A stretch of 15,839 nucleotides of DNA from SKLM01 sp050049955 (GCA_050049955.1 JASFVG010000055.1:1-15839); one strand, 5' to 3'. Shown: positions 6,460 through 13,707, counted from the stretch's first letter. The notes: generated by a model from the letters alone, not told the origin. Numbers and translations are program-made.

Positions 6460-7137
6460 CTACTCCAGCCCCAGCCTCGCCTTGCGTGCGGCAAGCTGGG
6501 CGTTCAGCACGTCGCGGTCCAGGATCTCGTCTATCTGCTCGTCGAGGCTCGCAGCTCGCATCTCAGCGGCCGTGGTGGCCTTGTCCAGCCGGGCGTAGAT
6601 GCTGCCAGCGATTCGACTGATGTCAGTGTCGCCCGAGCCCATCAGGTCGTCGAGGCTCTTCATCGCACCAACAGCGATCTCCTTGCTCTTGGCCAGCTCG
6701 AGCAAGGCCTGAAGTTCCTCGCGCTCCTGTTTCATCGTCGAGAGGCGAGCGTCCAGCTTGACCTTGGCCTCAAGCAACTTCTGGTACTCGTCCTGCAGAC
6801 GCTCGACCTGCTCTTCGTACGTGGCAACGAGCCGCTGCGTGCTATTGAGCTTACTCTGGGCAGCAACGGCCGTCTCCTCGTTGCCCTCCAGCAGGAAGGC
6901 GTCGATAGCCCGATCTAGCTCATCCTCTTTCTGCTCGAGATCGTGGAGTTTGCGCTTAATGGTTTTGACCTCGCCACCAACGGTCGCGGCGGCATCCTCG
7001 AGATCCTCGAGGTGATCCTCCACCTGGCGGATGTACTGATCAATCACGGCCAAGCTGTTGGACTGTAGCGCCTGGTCGACCAGCGAGTGCAGGTTAGCAG
7101 AGATCAATGTCGATACCTTCTGAAGCAGGGTTGCCAT
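6460..7137 (-). CDS. pspA: PspA/IM30-family membrane-stress coat protein
   Basis: A 225-residue, nearly all-helical protein of the PspA/IM30 (Vipp1, ESCRT-III-like) family. The N-terminal amphipathic helix (about 1-23, MATLLQKVSTLISANLHSLV) would bind stressed membrane, and long coiled-coil helices follow (about 27-155, then 158-222), including LEQKEDELDRAIDAFLLEGN. The length matches PspA (about 222 residues) rather than Vipp1, as the extra C-terminal helix is absent. PspA proteins polymerise on the cytoplasmic membrane face and help keep the membrane sealed. The start is secure: AAAGGAGG (7147-7154) sits nine bases ahead of ATG 7137. No pspF, pspB or pspC lies nearby; the partners are solute-binding, vWA and coiled-coil membrane proteins, suggesting a non-proteobacterial PspA circuit. 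Confidence 0.93.
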   Translation of the reverse strand: MATLLQKVSTLISANLHSLVDQALQSNSLAVIDQYIRQVEDHLEDLEDAAATVGGEVKTIKRKLHDLEQKEDELDRAIDAFLLEGNEETAVAAQSKLNSTQRLVATYEEQVERLQDEYQKLLEAKVKLDARLSTMKQEREELQALLELAKSKEIAVGAMKSLDDLMGSGDTDISRIAGSIYARLDKATTAAEMRAASLDEQIDEILDRDVLNAQLAARKARLGLE

Positions 7138-7146
7138 TTCGAGATA

Positions 7147-7154
7147 CCTCCTTT
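7147..7154 (-). promoter_or_regulatory. Strong ribosome binding site of pspA
   Basis: AAAGGAGG on the minus strand, nine bases before the pspA ATG. It is the strongest Shine-Dalgarno in the gene train and fits high PspA output relative to its neighbours. Confidence 0.8.
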
Positions 7155-7189
7155 AGTTGGTTCTCAGTATGATGCCATCTCCATTTGGC

Positions 7190-7213
7190 GGCCAGAGCTG
7201 GTGTGCGCTGGCC
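7190..7213. repeat. Inverted repeat in the pspA leader
   Basis: GGCCAG (7190-7195) and CTGGCC (7208-7213) form a perfect 6-bp inverted repeat with a 12-base centre, in the 176-base gap between the DUF711 stop (7314) and pspA. An 8-bp palindrome GCACGTGC (7216-7223) adjoins it. No clear -10/-35 pair could be assigned for pspA; the nearest candidate (CATACT, minus strand, near 7167-7172) lacks a good -35. A possible operator region, unproven. Confidence 0.3.
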
Positions 7214-7313
7214 CCGCACGTGCTTGCCTATTACCCTCACCGTACTCTACGTGCCTCGGCCACGGAAGTTGCACGGGCGGAACCTACACGGACAGAGTGG
7301 GAATCCCAGCCCC

Positions 7314-8564
7314 CTAGGGCGTCGCAACCGTGTGGGGGGCGGCTATCGCTGCGGTCAAGCCGTTGTTCCGCTCGAAAACCCTCGGTGCGCCGCAGCCCCG
7401 AACACTCATGATTTGGGCATTGGCAAAGTACGCGAAGTCGAAGTCCGTCATCTCCCCTGCTTTCTTGCCCGGGATCGGCATCAAGCGTGCCGTGAGAGGC
7501 TTCTCGCATACCAGCGAGAGCGTAGCCACATCCAACAGGATTCCAGCTAGCTCCTCAACCTCCACATCTCCGGGCAGGGGAATCGTGTCCAGCCCAGTTC
7601 CGCAGACGCTCGAGTAGAGCAACAGACTATCGATTGTGAAGAGGTCCTCCGTGGTGCGATGGGCCAGAGTGTGATCCTCAAGCACGGGCAGCATCACGCC
7701 ACAAAAGCCACAGGGTGTGAAGTCCGCCTTCTCAATAGCCTGTTTGATCAACGCGACGGCGAAAAGCGTGCCACTGCCCCCGAAGCGGTCGATTCCCAGT
7801 CCCTCGATGGCCTGCCCGATGCTGCGCGCTGCCACGGGGAACGGCGCCAAGGAGAAGTCGATTCCACCATACGCGAACCCGAAGTCGGCTTCGAGACTCC
7901 TGCAAACCTGCTCGATGGCCTCTGCCTCGTGTTCGATAGCGTCAACCAGTCGCTGGTTGGCCTCCGCAAGGCCTGTGACCCCGGTCAGGGCCTTGACGGC
8001 CAGGTCCGCCGCCTCAGTGGCGATGGTGAAGCCGGTCTCGGGCGCTTGATGGTACGCAACAGGGAAGAATGGTGAGCCAGGTCCGCAATCGGCCAGCACG
8101 GCCAGCCGGAGGTTGCCGAAGCCGTCTGGAGTCAAGTGAGCTATTTCGGAGATGAGCCCGGCGCACCTGGCGATCGCCTGCAGGTTGATGCCCGCCTGCT
8201 GTGATGCCACAAGCACTGACGCAAACACCGCGTCGGTGGCCTGGATAACAGCAGGGATGACGTCAATGAAGGACAGGTCGCAATCAGTGTCCGTAGCCAG
8301 GACCGGCCCTATGGAACAGTAGTCGAGACCGTGCTCCTGACATAGGGACTGGAGTTCCCGAGCAAAGCGCGGTGCGCTCGCCGCTCCGCGATCTCGCAGG
8401 AGCAGCGGGAATGGCTGCGTCGCCAACCTTGTGGTCTGTACTTCGTAGCCCGCGTTCTCGAAGCGCGAGCGGGCCGTTCGCTGGAACGTCTCAAGCGTGC
8501 AGAACTCGCCTGAATCCAGCGGATATCCCAGATTGGTGCCGATCGTCACCGAGCGGATGCGCAC
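7314..8564 (-). CDS. DUF711 / UPF0210 family protein
   Basis: A 416-residue cytosolic protein of the DUF711 (UPF0210, PFL-like) family, recognised from the N-terminal MRIRSVTIGTNLGYPLD, the central glycine-rich block RFGGSGTLFAVALIKQAIE, the CGFCGVMLPVLED motif and the C-terminal MTDFDFAYFANAQIMSVRG. Family members are structurally characterised but their reaction is not established. Many bacterial homologues are about 450 residues and sit next to an ACT-domain (UPF0237) gene; here the protein is somewhat short and no ACT gene is adjacent. The start is GTG at 8564, chosen because GGGAGG (8570-8575) lies five bases upstream. A sigma70-like promoter precedes it, so it is probably its own transcription unit between the lipid operon and pspA. 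Family call is firm; function unknown. Confidence 0.9.
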   Translation of the reverse strand: MRIRSVTIGTNLGYPLDSGEFCTLETFQRTARSRFENAGYEVQTTRLATQPFPLLLRDRGAASAPRFARELQSLCQEHGLDYCSIGPVLATDTDCDLSFIDVIPAVIQATDAVFASVLVASQQAGINLQAIARCAGLISEIAHLTPDGFGNLRLAVLADCGPGSPFFPVAYHQAPETGFTIATEAADLAVKALTGVTGLAEANQRLVDAIEHEAEAIEQVCRSLEADFGFAYGGIDFSLAPFPVAARSIGQAIEGLGIDRFGGSGTLFAVALIKQAIEKADFTPCGFCGVMLPVLEDHTLAHRTTEDLFTIDSLLLYSSVCGTGLDTIPLPGDVEVEELAGILLDVATLSLVCEKPLTARLMPIPGKKAGEMTDFDFAYFANAQIMSVRGCGAPRVFERNNGLTAAIAAPHTVATP

Positions 8565-8612
8565 AGGTTCCTCCCGTACGTCAGCGCGAATTGGCGCCAG
8601 TAACGCCGGTCC

Positions 8613-8641
8613 ATCATACCTGCAAATGGGTGCAGCGACAA
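8613..8641 (-). promoter_or_regulatory. Sigma70-like promoter for the DUF711 gene
   Basis: On the minus strand TTGTCG (8636-8641) and TATGAT (8613-8618) are separated by 17 bases, the ideal spacing. Predicted start is near 8606, giving a leader of about 40 bases to the GTG at 8564. The spacer carries a CTGCA/TGCAG inverted repeat, listed separately. Confidence 0.65.
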
Positions 8642-8667
8642 GCCTCTGGTGCAGCTATCATCCTGCA
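8620..8667. promoter_or_regulatory. Cluster of four TGCAG half-sites over the DUF711 promoter
   Basis: CTGCA at 8620-8624, TGCAG at 8631-8635, TGCAG at 8650-8654 and CTGCA at 8663-8667 form two inverted pairs (6- and 8-base centres). The inner two belong to a direct repeat GGTGCAGC at 8629-8636 and 8648-8655, repeating every 19 bases, close to two helical turns. The first pair fills the promoter spacer; the second lies just upstream of -35. This is the arrangement expected of a repressor or activator operator pair. The regulator is not identifiable here. Confidence 0.45.
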
Positions 8668-8795
8668 AGGTCGCCGTGGCAAGAGCTCTCGGGCCATAGG
8701 ATTCGGTTGGGACGACGACCTGGGATGCGGCCCCGGTAGGCCCGCAGGGGGGCGGCGGGAGAGAGCCTAGGGTCTTGAGGATGGTGGAAGTGGGG

Positions 8796-9359
8796 CTAGT
8801 GAGCGGGTTCCCTAGACGAAGCGACATCGGGATCGATGACCGCGACGACTTCATCCTGGGCGATTTGATCCCCGGAAGATGCTAGTACCTCGCGCACTAC
8901 GCCGGAGCGTGGAGCTCGGAGCTCTAGATTCATCTTCATAGATTCGAGGATCGCTACCAGGGCATGCTCCTCAACATAGTCCCCCTCGCACACCAACGAC
9001 TCGATGAGTAGTCCGGGAAGGGGAGCCCGCAATTCCACGACGATGGCGGGCCGGCCATCCGGCCAGGTGCGCGGTGCGCCGAGCCGCTCAAGGTCAGAAG
9101 CCGCTGGTCCGGCGGCCCAGTGACCGCGTTGAAGCCGGGCACGGTACGGACGCCGCCCGACTATGACGTTCGCAACACCGCTGCCGCTGTTCGAAACGTG
9201 CACCTCGTACGATCGGTTGTCGATCAGCAGCGAGTACTCGCCGTTGCCGTCCAAATGCCACAAGTCGACGTTGTGTGGTCGCTGGTTGACCCAGGCACGT
9301 CCCAACAGACCGATCTCGATCTCAAAGACGTCGCCATCGACCGTGACCGTGTACTTCAC
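8796..9359 (-). CDS. accB: Biotin carboxyl carrier protein (acyl-CoA carboxylase)
   Basis: A 187-residue protein whose C-terminal 75 residues are a biotinyl domain with the biotinylation site ESMKM, modified lysine K142. The preceding sequence includes APLPGLLIESLVCEGDYV, the usual leading strand. Residues 1-105 form a beta-rich domain (MKYTVTVDGDVFEIEI and LLIDNRSYEVHV) like that of acyl-CoA and pyruvate carboxylase carriers, followed by a short linker. The GTG at 9359 was chosen because it lies four bases after the stop of the biotin carboxylase gene and begins the domain; an upstream in-frame extension would overlap that gene without conservation. The carrier shuttles carboxybiotin between carboxylase and transferase. 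It is last in the operon, and no good terminator follows before 8700. The carrier site is intact although the adjacent carboxylase is altered. Confidence 0.9.
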   Translation of the reverse strand: MKYTVTVDGDVFEIEIGLLGRAWVNQRPHNVDLWHLDGNGEYSLLIDNRSYEVHVSNSGSGVANVIVGRRPYRARLQRGHWAAGPAASDLERLGAPRTWPDGRPAIVVELRAPLPGLLIESLVCEGDYVEEHALVAILESMKMNLELRAPRSGVVREVLASSGDQIAQDEVVAVIDPDVASSREPAH

Positions 9360-9363
9360 AGAG

Positions 9364-10887
9364 CTACTCTCGATGGTTCTGCAAGTGCCACCGACCCAGC
9401 ATCTTCCAGTGGCTCGTTCTGTCCGGCCGGGATTGCTCCGTTCTCCGTTGTCGGTGATCGTCGAGTGCGGCAGCGAGAGCTGCTGCCATCCGACGATCTG
9501 CATCGGCCGCCCAATTGGTCGGTACTCCGTTGCCACCTTCCGTGCCTGCCCCCCGCAGCTTCTCCTCGACAAAGCCAGTATGGAACTGCCCACCCAGAAA
9601 CCGCGTGCTGTCCATGAGTGCCCGGTAGAGCCTCAGGTTTGTGGTGACCCCGCCGATGTGGTACTCTTCCAGGGCCCGACGCATACGTACGATCGCCACA
9701 CCCCGGGTCTCGCCCCAGGCGATCAGCTTCGCGAGGAGCGGGTCATAGTGGGCCGTGATCTCGAGCCCTTCGGCAATGCCACTATCCACGCGAATACCAG
9801 GGCCCCCTGGCACCCGCAGGCGGGAAATCGTGCCAACGCAAGGAGCAAAGCCCTTGTCAGGATCCTCCGCCAGCACGCGGCACTCCAGAGCCCACCCTCT
9901 GCTCTCGACGTCGGACCTGGCGTACTGGAGCTCGCGGCCTGCCGCGATACGAATCTGCTCCTTCACGATGTCCACCCCAGTAATCGCCTCGGTGACTGTG
10001 TGCGCCACCTTGAGCCTTGGATCCACCTCCAAGAACGTGAATCGGCCTTCAGGATCGAGCAGGAACTCGACGGTCCCTGCCCCCACGTAGTCCAACGCCT
10101 CCCCGATGCGGACCGCTGCACGATGGATCCGCCCACGAAGCGATTCGTCTAGCGCCCGGGAGGGGGCCTCCTCGATCAGGGTCTGATGGCGGTGTTGAAT
10201 GGAGCATTCGCGCTCGCCCAGATGGATCACATGACCGTATAGATCACCCAGCAGTTGCACCTCGATGTGCCGGGCGTCTTCAACAAGACGCTCGATGTAG
10301 AGCCCGGGATCTGCAGAGTCGTCCCTCACCCTCTTCCGGGCGTCCCGAATAGCAGCCTTCAATTCCTCGGCCGACTGGGCTGCACTGATGCCCACGGGGC
10401 CGCCCGCGGCGACAGGCTTCAGCATCACCGGGTAGCCCATCCCATCAGCCGCGGCGAGCAGCTGCTCGTCGTCCAGGCCGACCTCCGACACCTCTGCCAC
10501 CGGAATGCCCAGTTGGCACGCCACGTCGCGGGCGACCAGTCTGTCGACCAGCAACTCTAGCGTCGCCGGGCGAGGCCCTATGAACGTCAGCCCGGCGTCT
10601 GCGCAGTCTTGCGCGAGAGTCGCCGATGCGGCGAGGAAGCCATAGCCAGGGTGCACAAAACGAGCACCTGATCGCTGCGCCGCGTCAAGGATGCGATCGC
10701 CGCGCAGGTAGCTCTGAACGGCTGGGGGAGGCCCGATGCAATAGGCCTCATCGGCATAGCGCACGTGCGGTGCCCCTCGATCAGCCTCGGAGAAGACCGC
10801 GACCGTTCTCAGGCCAAGTTCGCGGCAGGTCCGTAGCACGCGGACCGCGATCTCTCCCCGATTCGCTACCAGTACCTTGTCAGGCAT
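9364..10887 (-). CDS. accC: Biotin carboxylase homologue with degenerate active site
   Basis: A 507-residue ATP-grasp protein collinear with biotin carboxylase: KVLVANRGEIAVRVLR start, HPGYGFL (79-85), ARHIEVQ (205-211), ERECSIQHRHQ (225-235), ECRVLAEDPDKGFAP (335-349) and the C-terminal domain through about 445, then a polar 60-residue tail. In E. coli numbering (this protein within two residues) several active-site positions differ: K116 to R116, the glycine loop GGGGRGM to GGPVGIS (162-168), K202 to R200, K238 to T236, N290 to D289, Q294 to K293 and the general base E296 to A295. Metal-binding E274 and E287, and R291 and R337, remain. The frame is intact, with no sign of frameshift. Family knowledge predicts loss of, or great reduction in, bicarbonate-dependent carboxylation; a regulatory or altered-substrate role is inference. 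It follows the carboxyltransferase by 119 bases with a weak ribosome site. Confidence 0.88.
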   Translation of the reverse strand: MPDKVLVANRGEIAVRVLRTCRELGLRTVAVFSEADRGAPHVRYADEAYCIGPPPAVQSYLRGDRILDAAQRSGARFVHPGYGFLAASATLAQDCADAGLTFIGPRPATLELLVDRLVARDVACQLGIPVAEVSEVGLDDEQLLAAADGMGYPVMLKPVAAGGPVGISAAQSAEELKAAIRDARKRVRDDSADPGLYIERLVEDARHIEVQLLGDLYGHVIHLGERECSIQHRHQTLIEEAPSRALDESLRGRIHRAAVRIGEALDYVGAGTVEFLLDPEGRFTFLEVDPRLKVAHTVTEAITGVDIVKEQIRIAAGRELQYARSDVESRGWALECRVLAEDPDKGFAPCVGTISRLRVPGGPGIRVDSGIAEGLEITAHYDPLLAKLIAWGETRGVAIVRMRRALEEYHIGGVTTNLRLYRALMDSTRFLGGQFHTGFVEEKLRGAGTEGGNGVPTNWAADADRRMAAALAAALDDHRQRRTEQSRPDRTSHWKMLGRWHLQNHRE

Positions 10888-10952
10888 CGTGGTGCAGTTC
10901 CGTTGACCTCACCTGTCCGCGTGAGCGTATCGTTCGCCGTCGCGAGAGCGGG

Positions 10953-10964
10953 TGCACGCGTGCA
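10953..10964. repeat. Perfect 12-bp palindrome between carboxyltransferase and biotin carboxylase genes
   Basis: TGCACGCGTGCA (10953-10964) is fully self-complementary and lies in the 119-base gap between the two carboxylase genes. No promoter boxes of quality were found around it. It could be a protein-binding site or chance in G+C-rich DNA. Confidence 0.3.
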
Positions 10965-11006
10965 TCAGCAACGAACCGGGGGGCCGTCGCCGTTCTGGTC
11001 GTGCGA

Positions 11007-12566
11007 CTACAGCGGTATGATGCCGTGCTTGCGCGGTGGCCGCTGGACCCGCTTGTCCCGCAGCATCTCCAGCGCCTGTATGATCCGCGGTCGCGTCTCT
11101 CTCGGCGCAACCACGTTGTCCAGGTAGCCGCGACCGGCCGCCACGTAGGGATGGGCGAACTCCTCTCTGTACTGCTGGACGAGTGTCTCTCGCATCACCT
11201 CCGGGTCGTCAGCCTCCTGGAGATCGCGGCGGAAGATGATGTTCACCGCGCCCCGCGGCCCCATCACGGCGATTTCTGCTCCCGGCCAAGCAAGGCAGAT
11301 GTCCCCGCGCAGCGCCTTGGAACTCATCACGATGTACGCGCCTCCATACGCCTTGCGGGTAATGACCGAGATCTTCGGCACGCTCGCCTCAGCGTAGGCG
11401 AAGATCATCTTGGCGCCGTGACGAATGATGCCTCCGTGTTCCTGCTCGAGTCCGGGCAGGAACCCGGGCGTGTCGACGAGGGTTACCAGCGGGATGTTGA
11501 AGGCATCGCAGAACCGGATGAAGCGGGCTCCCTTGTCAGCCGCGTCAATGTCAAGCACCCCGGCCAACACGGGCGGCTGTTGTGCGACGATGCCGACCAC
11601 GTGACCGCCCATCCGCGCGAACCCGACCATCAAGTTTGTCGCGAATCGCTCGTGGACCGGGAAGAAGGCTCCTCCGTCCACTATCCTCGCGACAATCGCC
11701 CCCATATCGTAGGGCTCCGAGGGGTCCTGAGGGACCAAGGTATCCAGCACATCGTCGGTGCGATGCGCTGGGTCTGTCGTGGATGCGTACGGTGGATCCT
11801 CAGCGTTGTTCGCTGGCAGATAGGACAGCAGCTCCCGTACGAGGTCGAATGCCTCCTGCTCACTGGCAGCGACGAAGTGGGCCACGCCGCTCTCCCGTGC
11901 GTGGGTGTCAGCCCCTCCTAGTGCCTCGGCCGTGACTTCCTCCCGCGTCACCGATCGGATCACGTCTGGCCCCGTGATGAACATCCGGCCCGTCCCCTGT
12001 ACCATGAACACGAAATCGGTGAGGGCCGGTGAGTATACCGCCCCACCGGCGCACGGCCCAGCTATGACGGAGATCTGCGGAACCACGCCAGACATGATCG
12101 TGTTGCGGTAGAAGATCTCTCCATAAGCGTTGAGCGAGTCGACGCCCTCCTGTATCCGCGCCCCCCCCGAGTCGTTGATCCCAATAATCGGCGCGCCGTT
12201 CTCGAGCGCTAGATCGAGCAGTTTGCAGACCTTCTGGCCGTGGACCTCACCCACTGAGCCGCCCATGACGGTGAAGTCCTGCGCGAAGACGTAGGCCTTT
12301 CGACCGTCGATCTCACCCCACCCCGTGATCACGCTGTCCCCCAGCGACGTGCGCGCATCAAGGCCGAATTCAGTGGCCCTGTGGGTGACAAAGGGGTCAA
12401 GCTCGTGGAACGTGTCTCGATCCAACAACGCGTGGACTCGCTCCCGGGCCGTGAACTTGCCCCTGGCACGCTGACGCTCTATGCGCTCGTGTCCGCCACC
12501 CAGAGCCGCCTGGAGACGCATCTCCTCCAGGCGTTCAAGGGGCGTTTCTCTTGCGAGGGACGTCAT
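11007..12566 (-). CDS. Acyl-CoA carboxylase carboxyltransferase (PccB/AccB-type beta subunit)
   Basis: A 519-residue carboxyltransferase with both crotonase-fold halves in one chain, the usual length for the propionyl/acetyl-CoA carboxylase beta family. Visible motifs: the N-terminal-half oxyanion region IAGPCAGGAVYSPALTDF (168-185), VHGQKV (108-113), DTPGFLPG (365-372) and RKAYGGAYIVMSSKALRGD (404-422). It transfers the carboxyl group from carboxybiotin to an acyl-CoA. The residue after GGAY is I412; in Streptomyces enzymes Ile here goes with acetyl-CoA acceptance and Asp with propionyl-CoA, so malonyl-CoA is the likely product. ATG 12566 was chosen because it lies 16 bases after the fabH stop with GAGGA upstream; the longer frame runs back through fabH antiparallel to no family sequence. 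Residues look complete. Confidence 0.93.
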   Translation of the reverse strand: MTSLARETPLERLEEMRLQAALGGGHERIERQRARGKFTARERVHALLDRDTFHELDPFVTHRATEFGLDARTSLGDSVITGWGEIDGRKAYVFAQDFTVMGGSVGEVHGQKVCKLLDLALENGAPIIGINDSGGARIQEGVDSLNAYGEIFYRNTIMSGVVPQISVIAGPCAGGAVYSPALTDFVFMVQGTGRMFITGPDVIRSVTREEVTAEALGGADTHARESGVAHFVAASEQEAFDLVRELLSYLPANNAEDPPYASTTDPAHRTDDVLDTLVPQDPSEPYDMGAIVARIVDGGAFFPVHERFATNLMVGFARMGGHVVGIVAQQPPVLAGVLDIDAADKGARFIRFCDAFNIPLVTLVDTPGFLPGLEQEHGGIIRHGAKMIFAYAEASVPKISVITRKAYGGAYIVMSSKALRGDICLAWPGAEIAVMGPRGAVNIIFRRDLQEADDPEVMRETLVQQYREEFAHPYVAAGRGYLDNVVAPRETRPRIIQALEMLRDKRVQRPPRKHGIIPL

Positions 12567-12582
12567 TCCAGGTGATCCTCGC

Positions 12583-13707
12583 TTACTCGCTGAGCCCGCG
12601 GGAGAAAAGGTACCGCAGCGCCCGCAACACGAACGAACGCACCATCGCGTAGACCTGCAGCAGGCGATAGCGGAGGGTTTTCCCGAGGCTCGGCGGAGGT
12701 CCGGGCAGGGGCACACTCCAACGGACAGCCGTTGCCCCCCACGTCAGGCCCGCGCCGAACCCAACGCAAACGACCAAGTCGTCGCGCTGAATGAGCCCCT
12801 CTTCGACCGCCTCGCATAGCGCGATCGGGATGGACGCCGCAGATGTGTTGCCATACCGCGCCAGGTTGCTGAAGACCAACTCGGTCGGAAGGTCCAACGC
12901 TTTCGCTGCCGCGTCCAGAATGCGCTCGTTCGCCTGATGAGGAATCAGCAAATCCAAGTCGCCTACGGTCAGACCGGCCTGCTCCAGAGCCCGTTGCGTG
13001 GCCTCGGGCATGGCTCTTGCCGCGAAGCGGAACACCTCCCGGCCCCGCATGTGGATGAAGTGTCGCCGCTCGGACACGGTCCGATGGGAGGAGGGTTCCG
13101 CGCTCCCCCCCGCCGGCATGCTGAGCAGGTCTCCACCTGATCCGTCAGACCCGAGGACTGTGGAGAGAACACCGCCCTCAGAATCGTCGCGCCTGAGGAC
13201 AACCGCCCCAGCTCCATCGCCGAACAACACGCACGTTGCGCGGTCTGTCCAGTCGGTAATGCGCGAGAGCGTCTCCGCCCCTATCACGAGCGCGGCGCCC
13301 GTTCTGCCCACACCGTCCTTGGCCGAGAGCATATCGGCGGCCACGCCGAGGGCGTAGACGAAGCCGGTACACCCGGCCGAAAGATCGAACGCTGCGGCGT
13401 GCGTGGCCCCCAGCGCGTCCTGGACAAGACACGCTGTGGCTGGGAAGATATAGTCCGGCGTGGCTGTGGCAACGATAATGAGATCGAGCTCCGCTGGGCT
13501 AGCTCCGGCGGCCGCAAGGGCTTCCCACGAGGCCTGGATCGCCATGCTCGACGTCGTCTCGCCATCAGCCGCAATGCGCCGCTCGGAGACGCCGGTTCTG
13601 GTGATGATCCACTCATCCGACGTGTCAACCCTCTGTGCGAGGTCAGCGTTGGTGAGCACCCGCTCCGGGACATACTTGCCCCAGCCGACGATGTGCGCAG
13701 GAGACAT
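12583..13707 (-). CDS. fabH: Beta-ketoacyl-ACP synthase III with C-terminal extension
   Basis: A 374-residue thiolase-fold condensing enzyme that joins an acyl-CoA starter to malonyl-ACP. The catalytic triad is visible: C113 in LSAGCTGFVYAL, H257 in PHQAN and N287 in RYGNTSAA; DTSDEWIITRTGVSERRI (28-45) is the family N-terminal signature. The fold ends near residue 330 (GFGAGLTWGATAVRW), as in typical FabH of about 320-335 residues. A further 44 residues follow, proline-rich then basic and amphipathic (LRYRLLQVYAMVRSFVLRAL), which is unusual and might bind membrane. The start overlaps the fabF stop as TAATG, so the two are translationally coupled. It could be the initiation enzyme of general fatty acid synthesis or of a specialised acyl chain; the operon lacks fabD, fabG and acpP. 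Confidence 0.93.
   Translation of the reverse strand: MSPAHIVGWGKYVPERVLTNADLAQRVDTSDEWIITRTGVSERRIAADGETTSSMAIQASWEALAAAGASPAELDLIIVATATPDYIFPATACLVQDALGATHAAAFDLSAGCTGFVYALGVAADMLSAKDGVGRTGAALVIGAETLSRITDWTDRATCVLFGDGAGAVVLRRDDSEGGVLSTVLGSDGSGGDLLSMPAGGSAEPSSHRTVSERRHFIHMRGREVFRFAARAMPEATQRALEQAGLTVGDLDLLIPHQANERILDAAAKALDLPTELVFSNLARYGNTSAASIPIALCEAVEEGLIQRDDLVVCVGFGAGLTWGATAVRWSVPLPGPPPSLGKTLRYRLLQVYAMVRSFVLRALRYLFSRGLSE

Noticed and set aside
8727..8745. Imperfect hairpin after the biotin carrier gene as an operon terminator
   Set aside because: The stem has an internal mismatch and no T-tract follows on the minus strand, so it is not reported as a terminator.
9360..9593. N-terminal extension of the biotin carrier frame upstream of GTG 9359
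   Set aside because: It overlaps the end of the biotin carboxylase gene in another frame and shows no carrier-like sequence; the GTG directly after that stop fits the domain start.
9364..10887. Treating the biotin carboxylase homologue as a pseudogene
   Set aside because: The frame is uninterrupted over 507 codons, conserved motifs outside the active site persist, and changes cluster at catalytic positions, which points to selection for another role rather than decay.
10626..11921. Long plus-strand open frame (431 codons) opposite the carboxylase genes
   Set aside because: It runs antisense to two strongly conserved enzymes and its product is Arg/His-rich without motifs; long antisense frames are common in G+C-rich coding DNA.
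12567..12716. Upstream 50-codon extension of the carboxyltransferase frame
   Set aside because: It lies inside fabH in another frame, is Cys/Arg-rich and not family-like; ATG 12566 after the fabH stop gives the usual family length.
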